From positions 248,001 through 312,000 of the forward strand of contig NZ_BMRZ01000006.1 of the NCBI RefSeq assembly GCF_014648895.1: DNA of 64,000 nt, read 5' to 3'. Origin of the DNA: Streptomyces tanashiensis (GTDB lineage: Bacteria > Actinomycetota > Actinomycetes > Streptomycetales > Streptomycetaceae). Below the pieces are notes generated by a model. It made no database searches, was not told where the DNA came from, and was given only the letters and a program-made list of their open reading frames with translations. Positions 17,392-25,981 of this stretch are shown here, piece by piece (position 1 is the stretch's first letter; each line of letters opens with the position of its first letter). The translations under genes and the position numbers were made by a program.

Positions 17392-18014
17392 CCATCCGAC
17401 TCCTCCTCGCCGACGACCACCCGGTGGTACGGGCGGGCCTGCGCGCGGTCCTCGACACCGAGCCGGACTTCGCGGTGGTCGCGGAGGCGGCCACGGCCGA
17501 GCGCGCGGTGGAGCTCGCCGCCGCCGGGGACGTGGACGTGGTCCTGATGGACCTGCAGTTCGGCCCGGGCATGCACGGCTCCGAGGCGACGGCGGCGATC
17601 ACCGGCGTGCCGGGCGGGCCGAAGGTGCTGGTCCTGACGACGTACGACACGGACGCGGACATCCTGGCGGCGGTGGAGGCGGGTGCCTCCGGCTACCTCC
17701 TGAAGGACGCGCCGCCCGAGGAACTGGCGGCGGCGGTCCGGACGGCGGCGGCCGGGCAGTCGGCCCTCGCGCCGGCGGTGGCGCACCGGCTGATGGACCG
17801 GATGCGGACACCGGCGGAGGCCCTGACCAAGCGCGAGCTGGAGGTCCTCCAGCTGGTCGGCGAGGGCCTGTCGAACCAGCAGATCAGCAAGGCGCTGTTC
17901 CTGAGCCAGGCGACGGTGAAGTCCCACCTGGTGCACATCTTCGCGAAGCTGGGCGTGGACTCGCGCACGGCGGCGGTCGCGACGGCGACCGCGCGGCGGC
18001 TGATCAGGCGGTGA
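17388..18014 (+). CDS. NarL-family response regulator
   Basis: The 208-aa protein has a receiver domain with ADDHPVVRAG, phospho-acceptor D55 in VLMDLQFG, and LTTYDTDADI and GASGYLLKDAPPEEL as switch segments. A LuxR HTH follows (LTKRELEVLQLVGEGLSNQQI, then VKSHLVHIFAKLGV). It is the partner of the kinase at 16213 and starts inside that gene's stop. Its last 11 bases overlap the 3' end of a convergent small gene. Confidence 0.94.
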   Translation: MTIRLLLADDHPVVRAGLRAVLDTEPDFAVVAEAATAERAVELAAAGDVDVVLMDLQFGPGMHGSEATAAITGVPGGPKVLVLTTYDTDADILAAVEAGASGYLLKDAPPEELAAAVRTAAAGQSALAPAVAHRLMDRMRTPAEALTKRELEVLQLVGEGLSNQQISKALFLSQATVKSHLVHIFAKLGVDSRTAAVATATARRLIRR

Positions 18015-18228
18015 GGCCGTCCGCCCGGCCCTCGGCCGACGAGGCGGCCCTGGCTCCCATCAGGTCCTGGAGGGACCGCATGCACGGCAGACAGTGCCGG
18101 TCCGTCGGCTCTCCGTCCGCGCGGCGGTCGACGGTCTGACCGCAGAGGCTGCTGACCGCCTCCTTGGCGATCACGTGCCAGACCAGAAGTCCGCTGGAGT
18201 GGTCGGGCGCGATGTGCATCTCGTACAT
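18004..18228 (-). CDS. Small hypothetical protein with CxxC, 74 aa
   Basis: MYEMHIAPDHSSGLLVWHVI begins a 74-aa soluble protein with a single cysteine in SLCGQTV and a HCLPCM pair, which together could bind a metal. Similar small proteins are common in Streptomyces. The ATG at 18228 is chosen over 18303 because the extension contains no ribosome-binding site and is basic and unlike family members. Its 3' end overlaps the convergent response-regulator gene by 11 bases. Function is unknown. Confidence 0.65.
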   Translation of the reverse strand: MYEMHIAPDHSSGLLVWHVIAKEAVSSLCGQTVDRRADGEPTDRHCLPCMRSLQDLMGARAASSAEGRADGLTA

Positions 18229-18346
18229 GGCAGGTTCCGTTCTCCGGGGGTCCGTGTCCCACCCAACTCGTGCCTGGCGGCACCGGCACGGCGGCCAGGT
18301 CAACCGGGTGAAACAGAAGCACTCGGACCCCCGGGGATCCCCGGGC

Positions 18347-18835
18347 TCACCCGGACTTGGCGGGCGAGGCGGACTTCCGGCCCCGGGCGGGGGGCGCGGA
18401 CGGCCCGGGCTTGGCCTTCTTGGCCGCGGGCTTCTTGGGTGCGGGCTTCGTGGGTGCGGGCTTGTTCGGTGCGGGCTTCTTGGCCGCGGGCTTCTTCGGT
18501 GCGGGCTTCTTCGGTGCGGGCTTCTTGGGCGCGGGCTTCCTGGGCTCCGCCTTCTTCACCTCCGCCTTCTTCGGCGCGGGTGCCTTGGTCCCGGAAGCCT
18601 TGGCCTCGTCGTCCATCCGCCACTTCAGCTCGATCTCCAGCTCGATCTCGCCGTCCTCGACCTCGAACTCCACCTCGGCGCGGAGCGTGTCGGGGATCTT
18701 CAGGCTCAGCACGCCGGGCCCCCACCGGAGCTCGGCGTCCTCACCCTCCCTGAGTGCGCGAGCGAGCGACTCGAGCTGCTCCGCGGCCTCGGCACGGGAC
18801 AGGGAGCTCTTCTGCTCGAACTTCAGGTCGCTCAC
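18347..18835 (-). CDS. Amphi-Trp domain protein with long Lys/Pro/Ala tail
   Basis: The 162-aa protein starts VSDLKFEQKSSLSRAEAAEQ and carries an amphi-Trp domain (about residues 1-72) ending ELEIELKWRMDD. A low-complexity tail of about 90 residues follows, built of KPAPKKPA-type repeats as in histone H1-like and AlgP-like proteins. The GTG overlaps the stop of the upstream DUF7144 gene as GTGA. The tail is strongly basic and probably binds DNA or other polyanions, which is inference. The amphi-Trp domain has no established biochemical role. Confidence 0.85.
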   Translation of the reverse strand: MSDLKFEQKSSLSRAEAAEQLESLARALREGEDAELRWGPGVLSLKIPDTLRAEVEFEVEDGEIELEIELKWRMDDEAKASGTKAPAPKKAEVKKAEPRKPAPKKPAPKKPAPKKPAAKKPAPNKPAPTKPAPKKPAAKKAKPGPSAPPARGRKSASPAKSG

Positions 18836-19272
18836 GACTGCCTCCCGGTGGCCGAGCCGCCCATGTCGTCCCCGCGGTCGACGCACAGGGCCCAGATGAT
18901 GAACCCGGACATCGCGATCATGATGACGGACCACCACGGGTAGTACGGCAGCGACAGGAAGTTCGCGATGATGACCAGCGCGGCGATGCCCACGCCGGTG
19001 TACCGCGCCCAGGCGGCCGCCTGGAAGAGCCCGAAGCTGACGAGCAGGGCGACGATGCCGAGGCAGAGATGGATCCATCCCCAGCCGGTGAGGTCGAACC
19101 GGAAGACGTAGTTGGGCGTGCTGACGAAGATGTCGTCCTCGGCGATCGCCATGATCCCTCGGAAGATGCCGAGCAGCCCTGCCAGAGCGAGCATGACGCC
19201 GGCGAACATCCGGAGGCCTCCGGCCCACGCGTGCTTCGCCGATGACACCTGGGCGCTGTGCGCGGTGGTCAT
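18832..19272 (-). CDS. DUF7144-type membrane protein
   Basis: The 146-aa protein has four transmembrane helices (about 18-42, 62-84, 87-110 and 114-132). Conserved elements such as GIFRGIMAIAEDDIFV and YVFRFDLTGWGWIHL match the DUF7144 family. It is translationally coupled to the amphi-Trp gene. Its role is unknown; in this cluster it may belong to a cell-envelope stress response. Confidence 0.82.
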   Translation of the reverse strand: MTTAHSAQVSSAKHAWAGGLRMFAGVMLALAGLLGIFRGIMAIAEDDIFVSTPNYVFRFDLTGWGWIHLCLGIVALLVSFGLFQAAAWARYTGVGIAALVIIANFLSLPYYPWWSVIMIAMSGFIIWALCVDRGDDMGGSATGRQS

Positions 19273-19303
19273 CTCGGTCCCCTTTCCTTTCCCCGGGCCC
19301 GTC

Positions 19304-19789
19304 TCAAGGACTCGGGGTGGTGGTGCCGGTGCCCGTGTCGGCGCCGGTGCCGGCGGGCGTGGACGGCCGGTCGTCGCTCAGGACGAGCTCCTTGGCCCTG
19401 CGGAACTCCTCCTCGCTGATGTCGCCGCGGGTGCGGAGCTCGGAGAGCCGGGAGAGTTCGTCCGCGTGGCTGGGACGGGCGCCGCCGCCGGCGGTCTGGC
19501 GGACGTAGGAGTCGAACGCCTCCTGCTTCTTGATGGCGTGCTCGACCTCCCGCTGCCCCATCTGCTTGCCCCGGGCGATGACGTAGACCAGCACGCCGAG
19601 GAAGGGCAGCAGGATGACGAACGCCAGCCATCCGGCCTTGCCCCAGCCACCCATGCTGTCGTCCCGGAAGATGTCCCAGATGATCCGGAAGAGCAGGATG
19701 AACCACAGGATCCACAGGAAGAACCACAGCATGGTCCAGAAGGCACTCAGCAGTGGGTAGTCGTAGGCGAGGTAGGTCGGTGTGTCCAT
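19304..19789 (-). CDS. SHOCT-domain membrane protein with PLDc_N-like region
   Basis: The 161-aa protein has two N-terminal helices (about 14-36 and 53-72) with RIIWDIFRDDSMGGWGKAGW, the phospholipase-D N-terminal-like membrane module. A linker leads to a SHOCT motif (about 108-138, LSRLSELRTRGDISEEEFRRAK) and a Thr/Gly-rich tail. SHOCT domains mediate oligomerisation. It lies 31 bp upstream of the DUF7144 gene on the same strand and is probably in one operon with it. Confidence 0.85.
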   Translation of the reverse strand: MDTPTYLAYDYPLLSAFWTMLWFFLWILWFILLFRIIWDIFRDDSMGGWGKAGWLAFVILLPFLGVLVYVIARGKQMGQREVEHAIKKQEAFDSYVRQTAGGGARPSHADELSRLSELRTRGDISEEEFRRAKELVLSDDRPSTPAGTGADTGTGTTTPSP

Positions 19790-19835
19790 GTCCGCGCTCC
19801 GTTCCGGGTCCTTCTCGTGTCGGGGTCCGCCGCGG

Positions 19836-20033
19836 TCACTCCGGCAGCCGCCGCAGTTCCACCACGTGCAGTCCGAGCGACTGGAAGCGGGCCAGCAGGC
19901 CGTACAGGTGAGCCTCGTCCACGAGCGGGCCGTACAGCAGCGTCTGGCCGGAGATCATCACGTGCTCCAACTCGGGGAAGGATCCGATCAGCGTCTCCGA
20001 CATGTGCCCGTCGACGCGGATCTCGTACTGCAT
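19836..20033 (-). CDS. Small protein of unknown function, 65 aa
   Basis: MQYEIRVDGHMSETLIGSFP starts a compact alpha/beta protein with four short strands and two helices, ending RLPE. Paralogues of this size occur near LuxR and MFS genes in Streptomyces and may be small ligand-binding or ACT-like proteins, which is inference. The ATG at 20033 is followed closely by family-like sequence. A TCACCC-N5-GGGTGA palindrome lies 83 bp upstream. Confidence 0.7.
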   Translation of the reverse strand: MQYEIRVDGHMSETLIGSFPELEHVMISGQTLLYGPLVDEAHLYGLLARFQSLGLHVVELRRLPE

Positions 20034-20115
20034 GGCGTGCCCCCTCTCGGGGTGGCGGTCACCTGGCCGGTCGTGCCCTTGGCTTCGATGGTCCGCCTCC
20101 GTGTGTCCGCCTGCC

Positions 20116-20132
20116 TCACCCCGCACGGGTGA
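20116..20132. promoter_or_regulatory. TCACCC-N5-GGGTGA palindrome, copy 1
   Basis: TCACCCCGCACGGGTGA is a perfect six-base inverted repeat with a five-base centre, located upstream of the 65-aa gene and directly after the exporter stop. An almost identical element (with a shared GCC prefix) precedes the exporter at 21886. The LAL regulator encoded upstream is the nearest candidate to bind both. Confidence 0.6.
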
Positions 20133-20133
20133 A

Positions 20134-21795
20134 TCACGGGCCGGCGGGGCCGGGCTCCGGCGGCTCGGGGTCCGTGGCGTCCGGCTCGCGGCGCTCGCCG
20201 CCGGTCCCGCCACCGGTCCCGCCGGCGCCGGGCAGACCGCGCGTCACGAAGAAGCTCGCCAGGGTGATGCCCCCGGTCGCGAGGACGGCTGCCTTGAGGC
20301 CGTCGAGCTGGGCCGAGGCGTACGCGTCGGTGACGGCGTCCACCTCGTGCGGCGGAAGCCCCGCGCTCTCCGCCGCCGAGCGGACCTGGTCGGTGGGGAC
20401 GAAGTTGATCCCGGCCTCCAGGGCGACGCTCGTCTGCTGCCGGGCCGCGTCCGAGAGCCGCGGGTCCTCTTCGACCTGGGTCGTGAAGGCCTGGGCCAGG
20501 GCTCCGATCAGCAGGGAGCCGATGAGGGCCGTGCCCAGTGCGGACCCCAGGTTCTGGGCGGTGAACTGCAGGCCGCCGACCTCGCTGCGCTCCTCCTCCC
20601 CCACGCTCGACTGGACGACGTTGCCGAGCTGCGAGGCGAGCAGCCCGACGCCCAGGCCGAGGAGCGCCATGGCCCAGAAGAACTGGGCGTCGTCGAGCTC
20701 GGGGTCGATGGTGGCGACGAGCCAGCCGATGGCGACGAGCAGCACCGCCAGGGCCAGGCGCACGATCCGCCGCGGGCCGGCCCTGCGCCCGAGCCGCGCG
20801 CCGCCCAGGGAGGCCACGAGCATGGTGACGGAGACCGGCAGGAGCCTCAGTCCGGTCTCGAAGGCGTCCAGGCCCTGCACCACCTGCAGGTACAGCGGGA
20901 TCGTGAAGAACAGCCCCAGCAGGATGAGGTTCTGGCTCAGCAGGCTCATCAGCCCCGAGCTCAGAGCGGGTCTGCGGAACAGGGCCAGATGGACCAGGGG
21001 GTCGGCACCGCGGGCCTCCCGCCTCTCCTCCCACACGCGGAAGAAGTACAGGACCACGACGCCGGCCCCGACCACGAACAGCGTGGGGGCGAAGCCGAAG
21101 ACCGTGAAGGGAGGGTTCCGCGGCTGCACCCATCCCCAGCTGCTGCTCTGGAGCACACCGAGCACACCGAGCCCCAGACCGGCCGCCGACAGCACGGCGC
21201 CGACGACGTCCATGCCGGGACGGCGGCCCGCCGGGGGCCGCTTCGGGATCGCCCCCTGGAACAGGAGCACGGCCAGCACCACCACGACCTCGCCCGCGAA
21301 GACGAGGCGCCAGGTGAGGTACGTCGTCACCCAGCCGCCGAGCAGCGGACCCACCGCGATGCCGGCCCCGGCCAGGCCGCCGATCACGCCGTACGCGACG
21401 GAGCGGTCGCGGCCCCGGTAGGACTCGGCGACGAGGGCCGCCATGGACGGCAGCACCAGTGCGGCGCCGAGCCCCTCGATGACCGACCAGCCCAGGGCCA
21501 GGACCCACAGGGTGGGCGCGACGGAGGTCAGGGCCGATCCGACGCCGTAGACCGCCATGCCGATCAGGAAGACGCGGCGCCGGCCCAGGATGTCCCCGAA
21601 CCTGCCCCCGATGAGCATGAAGGCGGCCATGACCAGGGCGTACAGGGTGATGACGGCCTGGATCGCGGTCACCTCGGTGTCGAAGTCCTCGACCAGCTGG
21701 CTGATGGAGACGTTCATGACGGAGGTGTCCAGCACCATCAGGAACTGGGCCGCCCCCAGCACGATCAGAGCACGCCAACGTCTCACGGTCGCCAC
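20134..21795 (-). CDS. DHA2-family MFS drug transporter
   Basis: The 553-aa protein has 14 hydrophobic helices, the DHA2 motif LDTSVMNVSISQL in helix 1, motif A GGRFGDILGRRR after helix 2, and motif C GPLLGGWVTTYLTWRLVF in helix 5. It would export drugs or toxic amphiphiles by proton antiport. A periplasmic loop of about 90 residues before the last helix and a Gly/Pro-rich tail are present. It lies between a LAL regulator and small stress-type genes, with a palindrome 91 bp upstream of the ATG. Confidence 0.94.
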   Translation of the reverse strand: MATVRRWRALIVLGAAQFLMVLDTSVMNVSISQLVEDFDTEVTAIQAVITLYALVMAAFMLIGGRFGDILGRRRVFLIGMAVYGVGSALTSVAPTLWVLALGWSVIEGLGAALVLPSMAALVAESYRGRDRSVAYGVIGGLAGAGIAVGPLLGGWVTTYLTWRLVFAGEVVVVLAVLLFQGAIPKRPPAGRRPGMDVVGAVLSAAGLGLGVLGVLQSSSWGWVQPRNPPFTVFGFAPTLFVVGAGVVVLYFFRVWEERREARGADPLVHLALFRRPALSSGLMSLLSQNLILLGLFFTIPLYLQVVQGLDAFETGLRLLPVSVTMLVASLGGARLGRRAGPRRIVRLALAVLLVAIGWLVATIDPELDDAQFFWAMALLGLGVGLLASQLGNVVQSSVGEEERSEVGGLQFTAQNLGSALGTALIGSLLIGALAQAFTTQVEEDPRLSDAARQQTSVALEAGINFVPTDQVRSAAESAGLPPHEVDAVTDAYASAQLDGLKAAVLATGGITLASFFVTRGLPGAGGTGGGTGGERREPDATDPEPPEPGPAGP

Positions 21796-21885
21796 CTCGC
21801 CGGACCCTGACTGCCGGTACCGCCGGCAGCGGAGAAGGTGAGCACACCCTCGTCGCCATCACACCGGAAACGGCCGGCGGCCGCC

Positions 21886-21902
21886 TCACCCGCTGCGGGT
21901 GA
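21886..21902. promoter_or_regulatory. TCACCC-N5-GGGTGA palindrome, copy 2
   Basis: TCACCCGCTGCGGGTGA lies between the LAL regulator stop (21947) and the exporter ATG (21795). It matches the copy at 20116 in both arms and spacing and differs only in the five-base centre. It is likely the operator of the exporter gene. Confidence 0.6.
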
Positions 21903-21946
21903 CGCCCGGCGTCGGGGCGCCCGCCCCGTCGCCGCCGGGCGTCCGG

Positions 21947-24619
21947 TCACAGCAGCCCCAGCTCACGGGCGCGGCGGACGGCGTCGTTGCGCCGGTGCAC
22001 GGACAGCTTCCGGTAGACGCTCTTGAGGTGGGTCTTCACCGTGTTCACCGACACGTACAGGTCGGCGGCGATGTCCTCGGTCGACATCGCCCGGGCCAGC
22101 CGCTCCAGGACGTCGCGCTCCCGCTCGCTGAGCTCCTCCACCGGCATACCCGGCCCGGGGCCGCCCGGGGCCGGGCCGTCCGGCGCCTCCGGGTCGGGAA
22201 CGAGCCATCCGAGCGCCGACGCCCGCAGCGACGGCTCCGCCAGGAACGCGTCGATCCAGGGCCCGGCGCTGCGGAAGGGGCGTCTGAGCTCCTCGCGGCG
22301 GCCCTCGGCGAGGGCCTGCGCGAGGAGTCGGCGCACGGTGGCGGTGTCTCCCTCCAGCGCCGCCGCCTGGGCCCGTACCAGCGCGGCGGGCACCGCCACC
22401 CCCGGTCCCGACCGCCCGTGGGCCTCCAGACCGTCGAGCAGGCGGAGGGCCGTACGGGGGTCCCCGGCGGCGAGATACGCCCGCGCCAGGCCGACGGTGC
22501 ACAGCGGCTGGTCCCCGGCGACCTGCCGGAGGGCCTCGACGGCCGCGTCCGGACGGCCCTCGGCCAGGAGGGCCTCCGAGACGACCAGGGCGGCGGTGCC
22601 CTGCGCCCAGGGTGAGTCGTCGGCGGCCGGAACGGGCCGGGCCGCGACGGCCAGCGCGGCGCCCGTCCGGCCCCGGGCCAGCAGCACACCGGCGGTGACG
22701 GCGCGGCCGGCCGCCGCCGGCACCGGGTCCGCCGACCGCGGACCGGGCGCGTCGGCGAGGAGGGCCTCGGCATGGTCCACGTCGTCCCGGCCGAGTGCCA
22801 CCGCGGCCAGGACCACCTGCCCGAGTCCGGAACCCCACGGCTGGGCCAGGCCGTACCGCTCGGCCTCGGCCGTCATGGCGGAGACCTTGCGTTCCGCCGC
22901 GCCCGGCCGCCCGTCGAGGTGGTCGACGAGCGCCAGGTGTTCGAGTGCCTCCATCCGCGGGAGCGCGGTGGACGCCGTACGGGGACCGCGGGCCACCGCG
23001 GTGAGGTCGGTCCGGGCGTCTTCGTAGCGTCCGGCCCAGAGCGCGGACGAGCCTCTGTGGGTGAGCAGCAGGGCGTCGAGTTCCGGGTGTCCTTCCAGCA
23101 GCCGGGAGGGCATCCGGGGCATCAGCTGCCGGGCCGACCGGGTGGCCCGTTCGGCGCGTCCCGCCGAGCCGGCCAGGCGCCCGGCCAGTGCCTCCAGGAC
23201 GGCCCAGCTCAGCCGGGCGGCCGGGAAGTCCCGGCCGTCGGACGCCAGCTGTTCCTCGGCGCGGCGCAGGTGCGCCAGGCCCCGGTCGAGATCGGACCGG
23301 GACAGCTCGCAGGCGGCGCGGACGAGGTTCGTGGCCGGGTCGGGCGTCTCGCCCTCCATCCCGGCGAACCAGTCGACGGGCTCCCCCGAGCCCGGGCCGG
23401 TGATGAGCCGCCCGATCTCCAGATCCTCGACCAGGACCCGGGCCATGTACGTCCAGTCCCTGGCGGCGGCGCCGTGGGCCAGCATCTCGGGCAGGGTTCC
23501 GGAGCGCCGCAGCCAGTGCGCGGCGCGCCGGTGCAGCTCCGTCTCCAGGCCGGGGGCGCGCCGCCGCAGATGGACCAGGAGGATCTCCCGGAAGAGCGGA
23601 TGGAGCCGGTACCAGCCGTGCCCGAAGTCCTCGACGAAGGCGTTCGCACGGTGGAGTTCCGCCAGGATCGTCGCGGCGTCGCGCCGCTGGGTCAGCGCGT
23701 CCGCCAGGCCGGGGCAGAAGCGGTCCAGGACGCTGATCCGCAGCAGCAGGGCCTGGGTCTCGGGGGTCTGCCGTTCCAGCACCTCGGCGAGGAGGAAGTC
23801 GGCGATCGTGCCCTGTCCCGCCTCGAACTGCTTCAGGTAGAGCTCGGGGTCCGGGCTCGACCGCGCCGCCAGGGCGCTCAGCCGGAGGCCGGCCGCCCAT
23901 CCCCGGGTGCGCTCCACCAGGGCTCCGGCCACCGGAACGGCCAGCGACAGCCCGTGCAGCTCCAGGAGCTCGACCGCCTCCTCCGTGGTGAAGGCCAGAT
24001 CGGCGTCACGGATCTCGGTCATCTCGCCGGCGAGGCGGTAGCGGTGGAGCGGGAGGAGGGGTTCGGTACGGCTGACGAGGACGAGGCGGAGCCCCGGCCG
24101 CGCGTGCCGCAGGACGAACTCCAGCTGCCGTGCGACCTCGGGGTCGGTCATCCGCTCGAACTCGTCGATCACCACGGTGACGGGCCGGTCGTGCCCGGCG
24201 AGTTCCCAGGCGAGCCGGCTCAGGAGCGTGTGGTGGACCCGGGTCGCGTCGGCGGGGAAGTCGATGGCGGTGGGTACCGGTACTCCGCAGGCGTTGAGGG
24301 ACTGGAGCAGCTGCGCCCAGAACATTCCGGGGCCCTCGACCGCCGCGTCGAGCGTGAGCCAGGCGACCGGCCGCCCGAGGTGTGCGGCCCAGTCGGCGAC
24401 CAGGAGGGACTTGCCGGCCCCGGCGGAGCCGTTGACCACGGTCAGCGGGGTCAGCAGGGCCTGCCCGAGGTGCTCGACCAGGCGGTCGCGGCGCAGGAAC
24501 GTGCCGGGGCGCCCCGGCAGGGCGAACCGGGTCCGTAGGAAGGGGTCGCCGAGGGGGTCGGCGCCGCCGGGTACGGGGGCGCCCCGCGGGACCTCGCGAT
24601 CCGTGGCCGCCACGTCCAC
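21947..24619 (-). CDS. Large ATP-binding LuxR (LAL/MalT-type) transcriptional activator
   Basis: The roughly 890-aa STAND-type regulator has Walker A GSAGAGKSLLV (about residues 54-64), Walker B-like VTVVIDEFERM and the arm motif RTRGWAAGLRLSALA. A long helical-repeat region (about 350-790) is followed by a C-terminal LuxR HTH (LSERERDVLERLARAMSTEDI, then VKTHLKSVYRKLSV). It would activate genes when a ligand and ATP are bound. I place the start at a GTG pair around 24619, after GGAAGG; the exact codon is uncertain. It probably controls the DHA2 exporter and neighbouring small genes. Confidence 0.9.
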   Translation of the reverse strand: MDVAATDREVPRGAPVPGGADPLGDPFLRTRFALPGRPGTFLRRDRLVEHLGQALLTPLTVVNGSAGAGKSLLVADWAAHLGRPVAWLTLDAAVEGPGMFWAQLLQSLNACGVPVPTAIDFPADATRVHHTLLSRLAWELAGHDRPVTVVIDEFERMTDPEVARQLEFVLRHARPGLRLVLVSRTEPLLPLHRYRLAGEMTEIRDADLAFTTEEAVELLELHGLSLAVPVAGALVERTRGWAAGLRLSALAARSSPDPELYLKQFEAGQGTIADFLLAEVLERQTPETQALLLRISVLDRFCPGLADALTQRRDAATILAELHRANAFVEDFGHGWYRLHPLFREILLVHLRRRAPGLETELHRRAAHWLRRSGTLPEMLAHGAAARDWTYMARVLVEDLEIGRLITGPGSGEPVDWFAGMEGETPDPATNLVRAACELSRSDLDRGLAHLRRAEEQLASDGRDFPAARLSWAVLEALAGRLAGSAGRAERATRSARQLMPRMPSRLLEGHPELDALLLTHRGSSALWAGRYEDARTDLTAVARGPRTASTALPRMEALEHLALVDHLDGRPGAAERKVSAMTAEAERYGLAQPWGSGLGQVVLAAVALGRDDVDHAEALLADAPGPRSADPVPAAAGRAVTAGVLLARGRTGAALAVAARPVPAADDSPWAQGTAALVVSEALLAEGRPDAAVEALRQVAGDQPLCTVGLARAYLAAGDPRTALRLLDGLEAHGRSGPGVAVPAALVRAQAAALEGDTATVRRLLAQALAEGRREELRRPFRSAGPWIDAFLAEPSLRASALGWLVPDPEAPDGPAPGGPGPGMPVEELSERERDVLERLARAMSTEDIAADLYVSVNTVKTHLKSVYRKLSVHRRNDAVRRARELGLL

Positions 24620-24803
24620 CACCGCCTTCCGGCCGGCCCGCCGAGGGCGGAGTCTCCCCTCCAGGATGGAAGTGTTCTCCCGGAATCGGCCACCGGACAG
24701 GGCCCCGCAAACCCCTCGCGGGTACCCGAAGGTCCCGCACCGGAGGGACCTTCCGGGGAACCGCCCGGGCCGGGAGGTGCGCCCGGCCCGGCCGCGGGGC
24801 CTC

Positions 24804-25121
24804 CTACTGTCCGGGCTGCGGGGGCCCGAAGAGCTCGACGGCACGCCGGACCCCCGCGAGGCCCTCGGCGAGCGCGCTGACGGAGCCGACGGAGCCCGCG
24901 ACGATCAGCAGGGAGCGGCGCAGCCGCCGTACCTCGGGGTCGCCGCTGAGCGCCATGGCGTCCAGCGCGGCGAGCTCGTCCTCGGCGATCCCCCGGTCGG
25001 CGAACTCGACCCGGTGTGCGGCCAGTTCACGCCGGAGCCGGGACACGGCGGACCGCAGTTCGGCCACCCTGGGGTCCACACCCTCGCCGGTCACTCGCCT
25101 CTGCCCCACGCTTCGCAACAT
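24804..25121 (-). CDS. DUF5955-family protein, 105 aa
   Basis: The sequence VDPRVAELRSAVSRLRRELA continues into an acidic helical region and a hydrophobic C-terminal part (RSLLIVAGSVGSVSALAEGL), matching the DUF5955 family of Streptomyces. I use the ATG of MLRSVGQRR at 25121; the GTG of VTGEGVDP, nine codons later, is an alternative. It is upstream of the LAL gene on the same strand with a gap of about 185 bp. Function is unknown. Confidence 0.75.
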   Translation of the reverse strand: MLRSVGQRRVTGEGVDPRVAELRSAVSRLRRELAAHRVEFADRGIAEDELAALDAMALSGDPEVRRLRRSLLIVAGSVGSVSALAEGLAGVRRAVELFGPPQPGQ

Positions 25122-25317
25122 GGTTCTCCCCCTCGCACGACACTGTGCGCAGAACTCCGTACGACGAACACTCCGGACACTCCGAGCCGACCCCCCGGAC
25201 GGCGGTCGGGCGCCGTGAGTGGGGGTCAGTTAACTCCTTCGCCACCCCGGCGCGCCACCCTTGGTGGACGGAATTCAGGCGACCGTGTGATTCCGCCTCA
25301 TGGGGTATGCAGGTGGC

Positions 25318-25932
25318 ATGACAGCTGCAGAAGATCGAACCCCCGTCGTCGCCGGACTGCTGCTCGCCGCCGGGGGCGGGAGGCGGCTCGGGGGGCGGCC
25401 CAAGGCGCTGCTCCCGCACCGGGGGCGGCCGCTGGTGGAACACGCCGTGGGGGTGCTGCGCGAGGCCGGGTGCGAGGTGGTGCACGTGGTGCTGGGCGCG
25501 TCGGTGGAGCTCGTACGGGAGCGGGCGGAGCTGCCCGGGTGTGTGCTCGTGGACAACCCGGAGTGGGCGGAGGGCATGGGTTCCTCGCTGCGGGCCGGGC
25601 TCGCCTCGCTGGCCGCCGATCCGTGCGGCGTGGACGCGGCGCTCGTCCTGCTGGTGGACCAGCCGGGGATCGGGGCGGAGGCCGTGGCCCGGGTCCGGGC
25701 GGCGTACGGCTCACGGGATTCCCTGGCGGCCGCCTCGTACGACGGGGAGCGGGGCCATCCGGTGCTGTTCGGCGCCGGGCACTGGGCGGGCATCGCGGAG
25801 ACGGCGGTGGGCGACCGGGGTGCACGGGACTATCTGGCGGCGCACCGGGATGCGATCACCCCGGTGGACTGCTCGGATGTGGCCGAGCCCTACGACATCG
25901 ACACCGAGGCGGACCTGGCGCACCTGGAGTGA
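25318..25932 (+). CDS. MobA/MocA-like nucleotidyltransferase
   Basis: The 204-aa protein begins with the NTP-transferase signature LLLAAGGGRRLGGRPKALLP (residues about 15-34) and has LLVDQPGI for metal and nucleotide binding and GERGHPVLFG. These features match the MocA-type CTP:molybdopterin cytidylyltransferases that mature xanthine dehydrogenase-family enzymes. The ATG at 25318 fits; an ATG at 25300 is an alternative. It sits 226 bp before malate synthase. With purine catabolism in the same window, a role in xanthine dehydrogenase cofactor supply is plausible, though no dehydrogenase is present here. Confidence 0.82.
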   Translation: MTAAEDRTPVVAGLLLAAGGGRRLGGRPKALLPHRGRPLVEHAVGVLREAGCEVVHVVLGASVELVRERAELPGCVLVDNPEWAEGMGSSLRAGLASLAADPCGVDAALVLLVDQPGIGAEAVARVRAAYGSRDSLAAASYDGERGHPVLFGAGHWAGIAETAVGDRGARDYLAAHRDAITPVDCSDVAEPYDIDTEADLAHLE

Positions 25933-25981
25933 ACGGGCTGGCACCGAGCGCCATGTTCTGTCGATCCGGAGAATCTCGACA

